64,000 bases of DNA from Unio delphinus. Lineage: Eukaryota; Mollusca; Bivalvia; Unionida; Unionidae. This document shows, in pieces, positions 52,314 to 63,653 of the stretch (position 1 is the first letter of the stretch; each line of letters begins with the position of its first letter). A model generated the notes under the pieces. It did no database searches and had not been told where the DNA came from. It saw only the letters and a list, made by a program, of their open reading frames with translations. The position numbers and the translations under genes were made by a program. Location of the stretch: contig JAQISU010000097.1 of the NCBI GenBank assembly GCA_029339505.1, forward strand, positions 4,973,001 to 5,037,000, read 5' to 3'.

Positions 52314-53263
52314 GTGAATGTGGTTGTAATTGTGTATCTTCCGGAATTACCTGTAATTGTTCACGTGTAAATCCACGTTGAGGAGCAGTTGAATCTAATC
52401 TGTATATTGCAGGTATAACTGTAGATCGTACCACGCTGGATATCTTGTGTGTTGTAATACTCCAAATAGGATCTGTCGCTCTTTTTGTTCTCCTTCAAGT
52501 TCACCTCGTTCTTATAAATACCTGACGATGACATTACCTAATATTGGCTGCGGTGAAACATTATGCTGTATTGGTATATATTTCCTTGTAATCGCGTTTT
52601 TAATGGGTTTCATGGCAATTGTTCGAGTAACTTCATTGTTTAATGCAGCTATCATACTTGGTAATCTTGCAGCCCATTCACGAGATCTTGTATCCTGAAT
52701 GAATTCCTTCGCGTATTGGTATACAAATAATCGTTCAGCAAGTGTTCGATTAAATCGTTCTACGATTGCTTGATCACGATGAATTTTAGTATGTCCTCGT
52801 CGTATTTTAACATAATGTTGCTTCATCAATTATGATACTGAACCAAGAAATTCCTTGCCAGGATCGACTTGTAATAGCTGTGGCTATCGCAAGGGTCCTC
52901 GTCGATAAATCCGTTCGAAGGCAGATGCAACTTCGGTAGCTGTTTTAGTTTATAATGGTTCTGCTTCTTTATACCTACTTGCAACATCAACAACGGTTAA
53001 TACTTATTTAAATGTTACTCTACGTATACGATAAAAAAACACAGGTAAAACAGAATATCAGCTTGATGAACTTCATTAGAAACGTTAACATCAAAATGTG
53101 CCTACTCGATTCGTTTAGGAAGTGGTAGGTAAATTAGCCATATTGCTTGTCGTGCTAACCACGCTGAGGCGGTAGAACGTGTGCTATTTGCTGCATTAGC
53201 GAGTTTATCGATTGCTGCTCTACCTTTCAAGTATCCTTTTGGGCTATAATAAATTGATTCCAT
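52306..53263 (-). pseudogene. E2 integrase homologue
   Basis: It starts at 53263 (ME SIYYSP-like, from attccattataat) and ends at 52306. The open part at 52512-52829 keeps RRGHTKIHRDQAIVERFN with the catalytic Glu, and AALNNEVTRTIAMKPI. The upstream part containing the two Asp residues has several stops and shifts. It overlaps the HNH end by 8 bp, as in E1. Confidence 0.85.
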
Positions 53264-53268
53264 TATAA

Positions 53269-53405
53269 TTAGTTACCAGCACCTATTGCTAATTTGGATT
53301 TCATCGCAGCTTTTACTAACCAATTGGCTAATCTTTCCTTGAGATTTTTATTTTTTATGGAATTCAATGCATGAATCAAATTCACATCTGCAATATGTCG
53401 TTGGA
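53269..53405 (-). pseudogene. E2 phospholipase A2 protein, C-terminal fragment
   Basis: The minus strand ends RHIADVNLIHALNSIK...MKSKLAIGAGN, aligning with the last ~45 residues of the E1 PLA2 protein. The match stops near 53405, marking the right breakpoint of E2. The catalytic domain, zinc ribbon and ATPase are gone. Confidence 0.75.
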
Positions 53406-55520
53406 TCCGACACTGCGATAGATGATCGCACTAAGAGGAATCCCGAGGTAAAGCTACTTGCCGTGGAAGCTTAAGATCACGTATACTTATGTTGCCAATA
53501 TGTCAAGTTATGACAAAACAATCAAGAGAGCCATATAAAAATTGTGTCAGATTGTATTCGAATTAGAGAAGAAGAAAAAACATTGAAATAAAAGTATGAT
53601 TTTCACTCAGAACGAATAATGGTAGCACACGGGGCTCGCACACAATTTTAAAGTAAAATTCCGCAATGTCTAGAATCTTGAAGAATCTATTGGCATGGTG
53701 CATGTCAAGTCGTTTAATAGCGCATTCAGATTCATCAAGGACGTGCTCAAAATAATTAATCAGACTTCGAAAGAAATTTTGTGGAGCACTTTGTGTTTTA
53801 TTATGGGATCACCAAAGAACCAGAAAAATCCAGATGTCTACCAGCAGAAGAATAACACAAGCTTTGTGGTAATACGTGTTTTAGTTAAGAGCCAGCATTC
53901 TATTTTCTCGTGATATCAATGTATTTTAATTTCTCATTGTAGTCTACTTACATTAAAAGCCAACACCAGTTTCAATCCGAACGCTTTTGTTTTGAAAGCG
54001 GCGTTGCTGATATTTTTGGCACAGCTTTTCCTGTATTTGCCAACGCACATTGGTAAGAGTTCGATTAGGGTGTTGTTTATAATTTGAATTCTTTAAACAG
54101 ATCCGCCATGTTGTAGGCGGCGCCAAACAAGCAAGTTTTTATTTGATTCAGAATGTTTGTACTCGTGACGTCGGCATACTTGCACATATCATTCTTATTT
54201 TGAATTATATGTTCGACGTTTCTCAATAAGGTGTTCGCTACGACTCCAACGCCAGAAATATTTAACAAGAAAGGATATAAGAAAACATAATGTTTGTGGG
54301 ACGGTTGCCTTCAAAAATATCAGACGCTTTTAATATCCGTAAGATTTCTTGAAGCACTAATGTGATGGCACCTGTAATATGCAGTAAGTTCTTACTTCGC
54401 GTTGTTCATTTTCAAGTTGGCTGCTAATATAACTCCTTTCTATGAAATCTTTCATAATATACACAATCATTTTACATATAAAAACCGCTGCGCGACTTGC
54501 TCTGAGTAAATAAGTTTGACCAAAAGTATGATTTGCTCCAGAGAACTTTTTGAACGAGCCGCCGTCAAATTTTGTTTCTTCTATATTTTAATATGGGCAT
54601 CACATTATGGCCATTTTATGAAGAAAGTAGTTTGTCTTAGCTCAGTATAGTCTTGGTCTGAACTTACTTTTGTATATTTAATAGCTTCAGGGAGCGAATT
54701 GATATCATCATCAAGACGCACCAGACATTTTGTAACCATATAGCATGCCTAATCTAACTTTAATTGTGTTTGTTTAGTACAATATGCTTCAGGTTGTAAT
54801 TTCAGAATGTCAGGTTGTAGTCTTTCTTTTTCATTCTGTAGCTTGTCTGCTTCATGTTGTAATTTCAGAATTTTCAGGTTGTGGCTTTTCCGTTTCATGG
54901 TGTAGCTTGTCTGCTTCAGGTTGAGCAAATCTAGATCTAGCGAGACAATCGTACCTTATTGACAAACGAACTGGCATCTTTTGTTTTAGATCGTAATGAT
55001 ATTGCGTAAGGCGGCGTGGATTCTTTAAAGCATTCTTGTCTATCTGTTGACACCTCTGGAGCATTCACAACGTTACCTCGTATTATTTCTGTTGTTGTTG
55101 AAGTGTACTTCAGCATCAAGCGTAGACAGTACACGAAAACTGTAAGCTGCATAAAGCTCGCCGGTATCATACTGGAAATTGACTAATTGGATCGCATACA
55201 TTCCGATACCCATTCATTTTAAATTTTGAATCGTACGGGTTTGCACCGCCACATGAAGATGCGCTAATTTAACCTGGGTAGGAAAGAGTTGCAACAACGA
55301 TTTTAGACTTGCTGCTGTTAAATCTGAATTGTATTTTCTTATTGCGCACGCGTCATGGGGGTCTCTTAGTATTCAGTTAGTAGATCAAAGACAATTAGTA
55401 GAAGGCCACAATGCAGAAGTTAAAATTCCTTATTTAAGCCAGGGTTTGATGCCAAATCAATGAAAACCTATTTGTTTCAAATTAATTAGGAGAAAAATAA
55501 TATAGATATATGGAATGACA
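53406..55520. other. Unassigned sequence right of E2
   Basis: Short frames on both strands (for example 53695-53913 plus, 54077-54268 minus, 54852-55170 minus) show no domain I recognise. At 54780-54925 repeated caggttgtag(t/c)...cttgtctgcttca phrases form a loose ~60-bp repeat. No gene is supported. Confidence 0.4.
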
Positions 55521-55526
55521 TGAAGC

Positions 55527-55660
55527 GGTATTTACCATCGTGGGTTCTGGTGGCGGTATTTACCATCAAGGGTTCTGGTGGCGGTATTTACCATCGTGGG
55601 TGTCTGTGTTTCTGATTAGATTTATTATTACATAGAAGTGACGGGTTCTGGTGGCGGAAT
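55527..55660. repeat. ~28-bp minisatellite, about 4 copies
   Basis: The unit ggcggtatttaccatcgtgg plus gttctggt is repeated with variants. Confidence 0.75.
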
Positions 55661-57830
55661 TTGCCGACGGGGTGTGATTGACCAACTAACAACATATTCT
55701 AATATTATAGCTATTTTGTTCCACTTGCTGACAAAAATCTGATTCAAACGTATGGTATTGAAACCCCCTTATATGCAATGAAATACAATCGAAAGGCCAA
55801 CTAGAGGTCGACAGATGGGACCACCCAAAAACACCAATAATATCAGGATGGAAGCTACAGCTAGCATTATCACTCAAAAACGCCACATCGTTGACTGAAC
55901 AACTAGATTTAAAAGGATCGTTTTTGCAACGATGAACTGGAGTTCACCAATAAATCCACCCCGAGTCGCATTCACCATTGGCTATGTTACATCAACCAAG
56001 GAAAGAAAAAGCCCGATTGTTATTACTAAAAATGCACATATCCGCTTCAGAGTTTTGGGATAAAACGAAAACGATTTTTACAGACACAATTCAATGGCGT
56101 AACCATTGTTGTTCTATGTGTTGGTTGGCCACTTTATTAATAGAATAACTAGGACGGACTAATTTCACCGACGAGAGAAAATAATCAAAGCAAAACAGCA
56201 ATTGCGAGGTGAAATTAGGAAAATAAGTATGCTACTCGTAAGATTTAATCGTGTGTATTTGGTTGTAGATGCTATTTACGGAAACCCCGCCTCGACAACG
56301 GTTGGCCTTGGTGTTGCTGTAAATCCAATCGTTCAGCAAACGTTCATGCTATTTAACCATACTGCTCAGTCTTACAAACGCAAAGATATAAGACTTCATC
56401 TGATTGACTCATATAATTAGCAATTATGGTAATAACATAGGAGACCGGAAAATTATTATAATGTCGCTGTCAGATATTCACGAAGGAAAACGGTGATCTG
56501 ATTTGAATGGCAAACATCTGGCAGAAGTCAATGCAAATAAAATTAGAGAAGAAACATTGTTTCAATAGCCCGCTCACAATCCAGTCAATTTTTCGATATG
56601 AATATTAATATGGGGCACCACCATAGTGTCAGACAGGCTTCTTCAGCATCATATTATATTTAACATGGCTGACGTCACGTCACTGGAGGAAAATGGAAAC
56701 AATGTTACAAAGGGCTGACCTCAATCGGTGGCGGTGTTTGAGTTGACATCAATACGCTCTACTCTAGATAGGTATGTAAAATCCTATGTTAAATGAACCT
56801 CTCTCAATTTTGTACACTAAAATTTATACAAACTTATATTGGAGAGGGAGGATGTGGAATTTTAAAGACTCAAACACTACAGACACTAAACATACAAAAC
56901 AAAGACTAAAACACAATCAATGGTAGCAAATATTTATAGACACACCCATAAACCATTACATGCAAACCAAATTTTGAAAGGGAAATGACTTTTTGCTTGG
57001 GGAAGGATACACACATACACACAGAGACTCTTTGACAAAGGTATGGGTCTGCTTCTAAAGATCCGATCGGCTCTGAAAAGGGCAGGTCTTTTTTTCCTGC
57101 AAGGCCGAGCGCGACCAGTTAATTCCCATACCGAGGGTTATTTATTTACATAAAAGCACATTACACTACAAAAATCAAGCACTCCATAACCCTTAGACAC
57201 AAAACACATTATAGAAGATAAACACTTACATACACATACAAAACACTCACTATCACAAAAGGAAAAGATAGGAAGTGTTTATAGACACACTATTATACCC
57301 TTACATACAAACACATTTTTAGAAGGAAATGATTTCTTGTTAGAGACAACAAAGAGACAACAAACATACAAATTATTTAGGGCAAATTGAAGAGTCTCTT
57401 TCTGGAAATATGGGAAGCCCTAAAAGAGGTTCTTTTGTTTTGGAAATTCATCTTAACGTCTGGGAAGATGGCCTCGTGTGGCTGTTGGCTTTTCCACTAG
57501 ATAAAACCAGCTTCTTCTGAAGGAAAATAATTCTTTTGAGTCTACTCTATAGTCTACAAAGCCTCTTTCTGCTACTAAAGTCTCTGCTATATGATTGGTC
57601 TATACCTTTCATCCACTTTTTTCTATCCACCTTTATGTCTTTAATCAATATATTTTCTATTATTTCTTGCGCAATTTATAACATGTCCACTTTCTCTAGT
57701 TCCTCTGACTTCTAGGTCTGACCAGTTATGCAGTTATGTTTCTGTTTTGAGGAGTCAACGATGAATGGCTAGACGTACTGAATGTCAATGTCATAGCCAA
57801 TAAAGACATTTGCAACTAGTTACTGTTTAC
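55661..57830. other. Unassigned sequence
   Basis: Short frames (55686-55886 minus, 56202-56420 plus) have no recognisable domain. Two loosely similar A-rich segments near 56880-57000 and 57230-57360 suggest an old duplication. No gene or transposon end could be fixed. Confidence 0.4.
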
Positions 57831-57840
57831 ATAATGGGAT

Positions 57841-57842
<2 letters not shown>

Positions 57843-57880
<38 letters not shown>

Positions 57881-57890
57881 GTGTGTTTAC
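57843..57890. repeat. (GT)n microsatellite
   Basis: About 22 GT units with one cg interruption. Confidence 0.95.
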
Positions 57891-57984
57891 TCAAAGCCAC
57901 ACACCCCACACCCGCGTACACATGCAAAGTATCCTTTTCAATTTCGCCGGATTCCGGGACAACTAAACCCCTCGTCACATAATG

Positions 57985-58120
57985 TGAGTGGGAACTGTAC
58001 CACACACATGCTGATTAAGAAGCTCGGTCGTGATTTTTATGCCACTCAAGATGCCACTGGTCGGCTGGTGTCACGATAATTTAGCTGGGTTGACGGTGGC
58101 ATTATGCCTCGGTGCTGCGT
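57985..58120 (+). mobile_element. Possible SINE body fragment
   Basis: ccactggtcggctggtgtcacgataatttagctggg resembles the body of the SINEs at 37060 and 38260 (gactggtcggcctggtgtcaggataa, gacggccgggtgtcaggataactt), with no tRNA head retained. Weak match. Confidence 0.4.
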
Positions 58121-58249
58121 TAAAATTCAAACACATATGCATGTTCAAAGTCGACGATTTTGTGACAAAAGGGCATCGTTTCTTATACTGCCAAACGTAG
58201 TCCTTGAAGTTGTTGGTGCAAATAAGATGACCACATGTAGAGCACTTTC

Positions 58250-60386
58250 TGTTGTCAGCCTCGCACCATGTGATGTTTTTCGGGACTTGCAGGTCGGCGA
58301 GGACCGCCGACGTGTTTCAACTGCAAGCGTCTGGGGCATTTTGCCAGGGACTGTCCCAAGGGCAGGAGTGCGTGCCGGAGACGAGTTGCAAACCAACAAA
58401 TCTTGCAGCCGCAACTGTCAACGGAGAAGGTGCCACCATCTTGTATGACACTGGGTGTAGCGTCCCAGCACTTGTCGAAATACGTCAAGCCTGAGGATTA
58501 TACCGGAGAGTTAATTGAAGTTCAGTACGCGAACAGCGCGTGTGACTCATTGCCAGTGGCTGTCATCGACCTCGATTCACCGTACGTGAAAGGGAAAATT
58601 GAAGCTGCGTGCTTGGATGGACTATCACATGACGTCATACTGGGATGTCGTTATGTGCTACCCCAGCCGAACCCCGAAACCTGCACACCGATGCCAGTGA
58701 GTGCTGTAGAGACCAGGTCCAAGAGCCGACAGACGAAAGCGAAGCCGATCCAAGTTACACCGACACCGGTGAGTAACGCTCTTCCAGCCCAGTTGAGGAA
58801 GTTTCAACAGGAAGACGCAACTCTGGCGCAGTTGCACAAACACGCTGCAGCGGGAACAGAAAGAGAGACTGTCGGCGATTTTGTTGTCGCCACGATAGTC
58901 ACAGAGGACACCGAAGGCGATACGGAAGGTACCACCACTGTCCCGAGCTGTCCGTTAACGAGGGCCGAGACACCCTCGGACGTGGAGTGTGACCATATGT
59001 TGACTGCGGTACAGCTAGAAGAGATAGAGACCTAGCTGGCCGGGTATTCCGATGTGCTTACGGAAATACCCGGGAGGACGGCACTTGTCGAGTTCGGTTT
59101 AAAGCTAATGGACGACCGACCAGTTCAGCGAAAACCCTACCCATTGCCACACGCAAAACGACAAGTCGTAAGGGAGGAGATCGAACAGATGATTGCACTG
59201 GGAGTAATCGAACCTGCCGACTCTCCGTACAGCTCTCCAGTAGTCCTAGTGCAGAAAAAGGACGGCATCCATAGATTTTGCGTCGACTACCGGAAGCTGA
59301 ATCAGGTGACAGAATTTCAAGTTGAAATGCTACCCGACCCAGAAGATATTTTCGCTTCTGTCTCGAAAGCGAAATATTTCTCCAAGCTGGATTTCTCCAA
59401 GGGGTATTGGCAAATTCCTGTAAGGAAGGAAGATAGAGCGAAGCTCGCTTTTGCTACTCCAGACGAGACATACCAATGGTTGGTCATGCCGTTCGGGTAC
59501 AGAACGCGCCCAGCGTCTTTACTAGGATGATGCGGAAGTTGTTGGAGCCCTTGCGCGATAGGGGTGTCCACAACTTCATGGATGACCTTTTGTTAGCTAC
59601 GGAGACGTGGGGTGAACACCTCACTCTGTTAGCTGACGTTTGGAGCGGCTACGTCAGGAGGGATTGACAGCCCGCCCTTTCAAATGTCACCTTGGTTTCA
59701 GGACATTGGACTATTTGGGACATACGATGAGCCAAGGCACGCTGTCCCCAGATAAGTCGAAGGTGGAGCAGCTGAGAAACGCTGCATGGCCCACAACGAA
59801 GACGGAGGTGAGGTCATTCCTGGGATTGGCCGGGTATTACAGGAGGTATGTGGCTAATTTCAGCGCGATTGCGGGGCCATTGTTGGACCTAACCAAGAAA
59901 CGGACCCCGAGTAAGTTTATTTGGACAGATGCGTGTGAGCATGCTTTCCAAACGCTGAAGGATAGACTTACATCCGACGCAGTTGTCCGTCTACCGGATC
60001 TGGAAAAAGACTTCGTTCTTCGCACCGACGCATGTGACACAGGACTGGGAGCAGTACTACTACAGGAGCATGATAAGACGCTTTTCCCTGTCGCATACGG
60101 CAGTCGGAAGTTGTCTGCTGCCGAGAAGAACTACTCCGTATCGGAGAGGGAATGTCTCGGAATCGTGTTCGAGATAAAACGGTTCGAGCGGTACTTGTAC
60201 GGACGGAAGTTCATATCGGAGACCGACCACCAACCACTCGCCTATCTTGCACAGGCAAAGTTATCGAATGGACGATTGATGCGATGGTCGCTGTTCTTAC
60301 AACAGTACCAGATACATATCCGATACGTGAAAGGATCTGAGAACGTAGGCGCAGATTTCATGAGCCGAAGCGCTGAAATGGTATAG
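58250..60386 (+). pseudogene. Ty3/gypsy pol remnant: zinc knuckle, protease, reverse transcriptase, RNase H
   Basis: The order is a gag-type zinc knuckle (CFNCKRLGHFARDC, near 58311), an aspartic protease (ATILYDTGCSVPAL, DTG near 58449), reverse transcriptase (EIEQMIALGVIEPADSPYSS; FSKLDFSKGYWQIPV; FMDDLLLATE with the catalytic Asp pair) and RNase H (DACDTGLGAVL; SETDHQPLAYL; GSENVGADFMSRS), ending at 60386. Frameshifts lie in the protease (near 58480), near 59500 and near 59650. A TAG at 59033 splits protease from RT. No integrase follows RNase H, and a G-run and LTR-like sequence come next. It is a distinct element from the one at 11715. Confidence 0.88.
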
Positions 60387-60522
60387 ATCATTCTGTGTAT
60401 ATTTTCATATTCTTACTCAGTTTGTAGCATTGAGATGATTTTGTTCTTTATTTTGTTGTAATACTTTTGCATTTGAAATGATTTTGAGGGAATAAAATCC
60501 CGATTTTATTCTCAAGCGTGGG

Positions 60523-60536
60523 GGGGGGGGGGGGGA
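60523..60536 (+). other. Poly-G polypurine tract candidate of the Ty3/gypsy remnant
   Basis: A run of G preceded by gcgt lies about 135 bp after the RNase H stop and is followed by atcacgatttatcccgaccc. Its position and composition suit a polypurine tract before a 3' LTR. Confidence 0.4.
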
Positions 60537-60711
60537 TCACGATTTATCCCGACCCACTTGTACATGTATAAAAGGTAATTCTGACCGACTTGTTTGATGT
60601 GTAAAATTGGCCAAGGTAAAGCTAATCCCCTTACGTAAGATGGTCTTAGTTGGATCGAGAGAGCAGAAACGCGGAAAGGGGGATTAAAAATGTCACGTAG
60701 ATGTGAAGCTT
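60537..60711 (+). repeat. Putative start of the 3' LTR, with TATA box
   Basis: The sequence after the G-run contains tgtataaaaggtaa (60564-60577), a TATA-type promoter as expected in U3. The far end is obscured by the MITE insertion at 60720 and no second LTR copy is in the window, so the LTR is inferred. Confidence 0.35.
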
Positions 60712-60719
60712 ATGACCAC

Positions 60720-61191
60720 TAGGGCATAACCGACTTTTGATCCGGAAATCGGATTCCAGCGGATAGTATGAACTTCAGATTAATCGGAGTCGGACAAGGC
60801 AGGAACGACCGATTCGGATAATAAAAATAATAAAGTTGAATTTCTATAGCATCGTGTCTAACAATGCGTGTCATTCCATAGTGCGTTAATAAAGTTAAAT
60901 AAGAAGTCAGAAAAGTCCAATATGGTCAACGCAACCACGCTGTAAGACAATCTATTTGAACCAGCGGGTGAAAACTGGAAATGAAGCCGGATATGGTAAA
61001 GTACTAAGTAACATGCTAGACACGGAAAAATCAGATACCAGAAACCCGGAAACGGAAGATGAAATTTTTTAGAAAAAAAAATACGGATTTAGCATTTCCG
61101 ATTAATCGAATCGTATCCGGAATCGGAAAAATTTCATGCCCAAAATCCGGAATCGGAAATCGGTAGAAAAATGCTAATCGGTTATGCCCTA
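60720..61191. mobile_element. hAT-type MITE, 472 bp, with 8-bp target duplication
   Basis: The ends TAGGGCATAACCGA and TCGGTTATGCCCTA are perfect 14-bp inverted repeats. ATGACCAC flanks it at 60712-60719 and 61192-61199. An 8-bp duplication and TAGGG-type ends are the hAT pattern. The interior is rich in ccggaatcgg(a)-type repeats and has no transposase. Confidence 0.9.
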
Positions 61192-61199
61192 ATGACCAC

Positions 61200-61557
61200 A
61201 TCAAAGGTAGCGTGGCCGACGAGTACGTGGACGTTAGTTACAGTTTCTCCAAGACAGACAGGTAGATTTGAATTGACCGTTCGACGATTGGACAGGGTCC
61301 AAGCGCCACCCAATCAAAATGCGATATGGGTGGGCCCTTGTTTTAAACCAAGAATGATATCTCATGTCGATAGAAATTAAATTAGTTCGTTATATCCACT
61401 GGAAGGTTTTTCACCAAGGAACAGGAACTCCGTTCGCTAGCCGTGAATTGGTGCGTAAATCTTAAATTCTGGGAATCTAAGAGATATACAGCTTCAATGT
61501 CAGTGGAATAGTGTTCGATCTCTGTTTTATACGACTGCAATTTTAACTGAAGGATTG
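61200..61557. other. Unassigned sequence right of the MITE
   Basis: It continues the sequence interrupted by the MITE. A 69-codon frame at 61171-61380 has no recognisable domain and overlaps the MITE end. Nothing supported. Confidence 0.4.
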
Positions 61558-61558
61558 T

Positions 61559-61643
<85 letters not shown>
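61558..61643. repeat. (AT)n microsatellite
   Basis: About 42 TA units. Confidence 0.95.
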
Positions 61644-61645
<2 letters not shown>

Positions 61646-61659
61646 CTAGAATCGTAGTA

Positions 61660-61850
61660 CGAATGATTAATTATGATGTTAATACGTTGCCTCTTATTTC
61701 GTGATGTTACTATGCTACATCTTATTTTGTGATGTAATATGTTGCTTCTTATTTCGTTAGTTAATATGTTTGCATATTATTTCGTTAGTTAATATTTTTG
61801 CATACTATTTCGCTAGTTAATATGTTTGCATCTTTGAAAAGATGAGTTGA
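61660..61850. repeat. ~38-bp degenerate repeats (cttatttcgtgatgtta / attatttcgttagttaat)
   Basis: About five degenerate units of atttcgt(g/t)a(t/g)gttaatatg(t/c)ttgc(a/t)t are present. No coding content. Confidence 0.6.
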
Positions 61851-62107
61851 TATTTGTAAAGAATTAGATTGCTTACTAGCCGCCGTAAGAATTCATATTA
61901 TGATTCACTGTGTGGTTATATTATGGTAGAGTAGCACATTTGTTTATGTAATTATAGATTTCGCCATTGTTAAATTGACTGGTTGCAGTGTGTAAAATTA
62001 GTATATGAATATTTGGATATTTGGGCACGCTTGTGGGGGAAAAAAATACAGACATCTAAGCGTAGTAATATTATAATACGGTGATGTTTGATATATTTTT
62101 ATGTGGT

Positions 62108-62111
<4 letters not shown>

Positions 62112-62197
<86 letters not shown>
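62112..62197. repeat. (AT)n microsatellite
   Basis: About 42 TA units preceded by gtgtg. Confidence 0.95.
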
Positions 62198-62201
<4 letters not shown>

Positions 62202-62960
62202 TGCGTGTATGTACTGATATGACGCAGTGTATGGATGTCTGCGGAATTATTTTCTGATACCGTTTTATTGCGCCATTGTGTAAATTGCGAGAAGCGTGTG
62301 TGGTAATTTCGATGTGTGCGCATGCGTGACCAAAACCATACCGCCATAGCTGATGGTTAACTATTGATTTAGTGTGAGGTAAGATTTTATGACCCCTATG
62401 CTAACGCCTTGTGGTTTTTCACAGGAAGCTTTGAGTGACAGGCATGAGAAGTTTTGTCATAGTCTTGGATTGAGAGATGGAAAGAAGGAGATGTAGAAGG
62501 AGCTACGAGGAGAGAAGGAAATTATAAGTTGGAGTAGATAGACAGGGGGGAATGTGGAACGGAAGTGGAGAACACAGGAGGGACAAAGAGTGAAAGGAGG
62601 AAAGGAAAGGAGGAGAGGAAAGGAGGAAAGGAAAGGAGGAGAAAGCCGGAAGGAAGAGTGTAACAGAGAAAATTAGATGAGTAGATCACAAGGACTGGGG
62701 GAAATTATACTCACACTAAGGAATCACGTGATGAACTAGGCCGTCACTTGGTCAAGGGAGAGACGAGTGATTGTTAATTATGGTATAAAGTTCTCATTTT
62801 ATTAAATTGTTGTTTATTTATAAGGTAACCGTCGGCATTGCTGACTGGGGTCTCACAGCTATAAATCTATTATCAATAATTTAACATTTTTTTTATTACG
62901 GGTCAGGGGAACTTCCTCAAAATTCATTGAAATATTTCGGAAGAACCCCACCCCTAGTCT
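62198..62960. other. Non-coding sequence with a purine-rich tract
   Basis: A purine-only repeat (ggaaaggaggaaaggaaagg-type) lies at about 62590-62650. Otherwise unique sequence with no gene seen. Confidence 0.5.
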
Positions 62961-62974
62961 ACGACCCGCCACAC

Positions 62975-63480
62975 TGATCAATGTCATTGCAATATACAGC
63001 ATGCGTATGAAACGTATGATCACTGTCAATAGCAATGTAATCTATACATCTGAAAATCCTAATCACTGTCATTGCAATATAATGCATTCGTATGAGACGT
63101 CTGATTACTGTCAAAATAATGTACTTCATATTTATAAAAAAGCTGATCACTGTCAAAGAAATGTAATAGATACCTATTAAAAAACATGATCACTGTCATT
63201 GCAATATAACGCATACGTATGAAAGGTCTGATCGCTGTCAAAGCAATGTAATAGATATGTATTAAAAACCTGATCACTGTCATTGCAATATAATGCACAC
63301 GTATGAAAGGTCTGATCGCTGTCAAATCAATGTAATACACACGTATTTAAAACGAGATCTATGTCATTGCAATATAACGCATACGTATGTTAAGTCCGAG
63401 CACTAACAATGCAATGTAAAAAATGCATATGACAAGTTTGAACACGGACGAAGCAATGTAATACATTCGGATGTTAAGTC
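62975..63480. repeat. ~58-60-bp minisatellite
   Basis: Units with gatcactgtcattgcaatat and aatgcatacgtatgaaaggt alternate with diverged half-units (gctgtcaaagcaatgtaata). About nine units. The long minus-strand frames with TVI/YIA(M/L)T repeats come from this array. Confidence 0.8.
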
Positions 63481-63653
63481 TGCAAAAAGTATTAGTATAT
63501 GTAAAACATGCAATATAAAAGAATGTATTATTTGAAACAAAGAATTCTAATTCAGGCGCCTTTACATGGTCAGTATTCCATTCGGTAATGGAGATTACTA
63601 ACCAAGAAAAGTTGTACATACTTGTATAATTCCACTGCAACAGTTATTAACTA

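Larger units (their letters stand above)
38928..53405. mobile_element. E2: decayed second Polinton/adintovirus-like element
   Basis: The gene set is homologous to E1 but diverged and broken. On the plus strand it holds core, capsid, pVI-like, protease, fibre-like, membrane and penton-like genes. The 118-aa-gene homologue, an HNH relic and the zinc-protein homologue follow on the minus strand. Polymerase-helicase-HNH is on the plus strand, then integrase and a PLA2 end on the minus strand. The packaging ATPase, the 321-aa protein, the zinc-ribbon start and both terminal repeats are missing. Relative to E1 the virion block is inverted while the replication block keeps its orientation. Insertions (a solo LTR, tandem repeats) have expanded it. 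Confidence 0.88.

Noticed and set aside
62975..63340. Minus-strand frames with repeated TVI and YIAMT motifs, suggestive of membrane repeats
   Set aside because: They derive from the ~58-60-bp minisatellite and are broken by stops.
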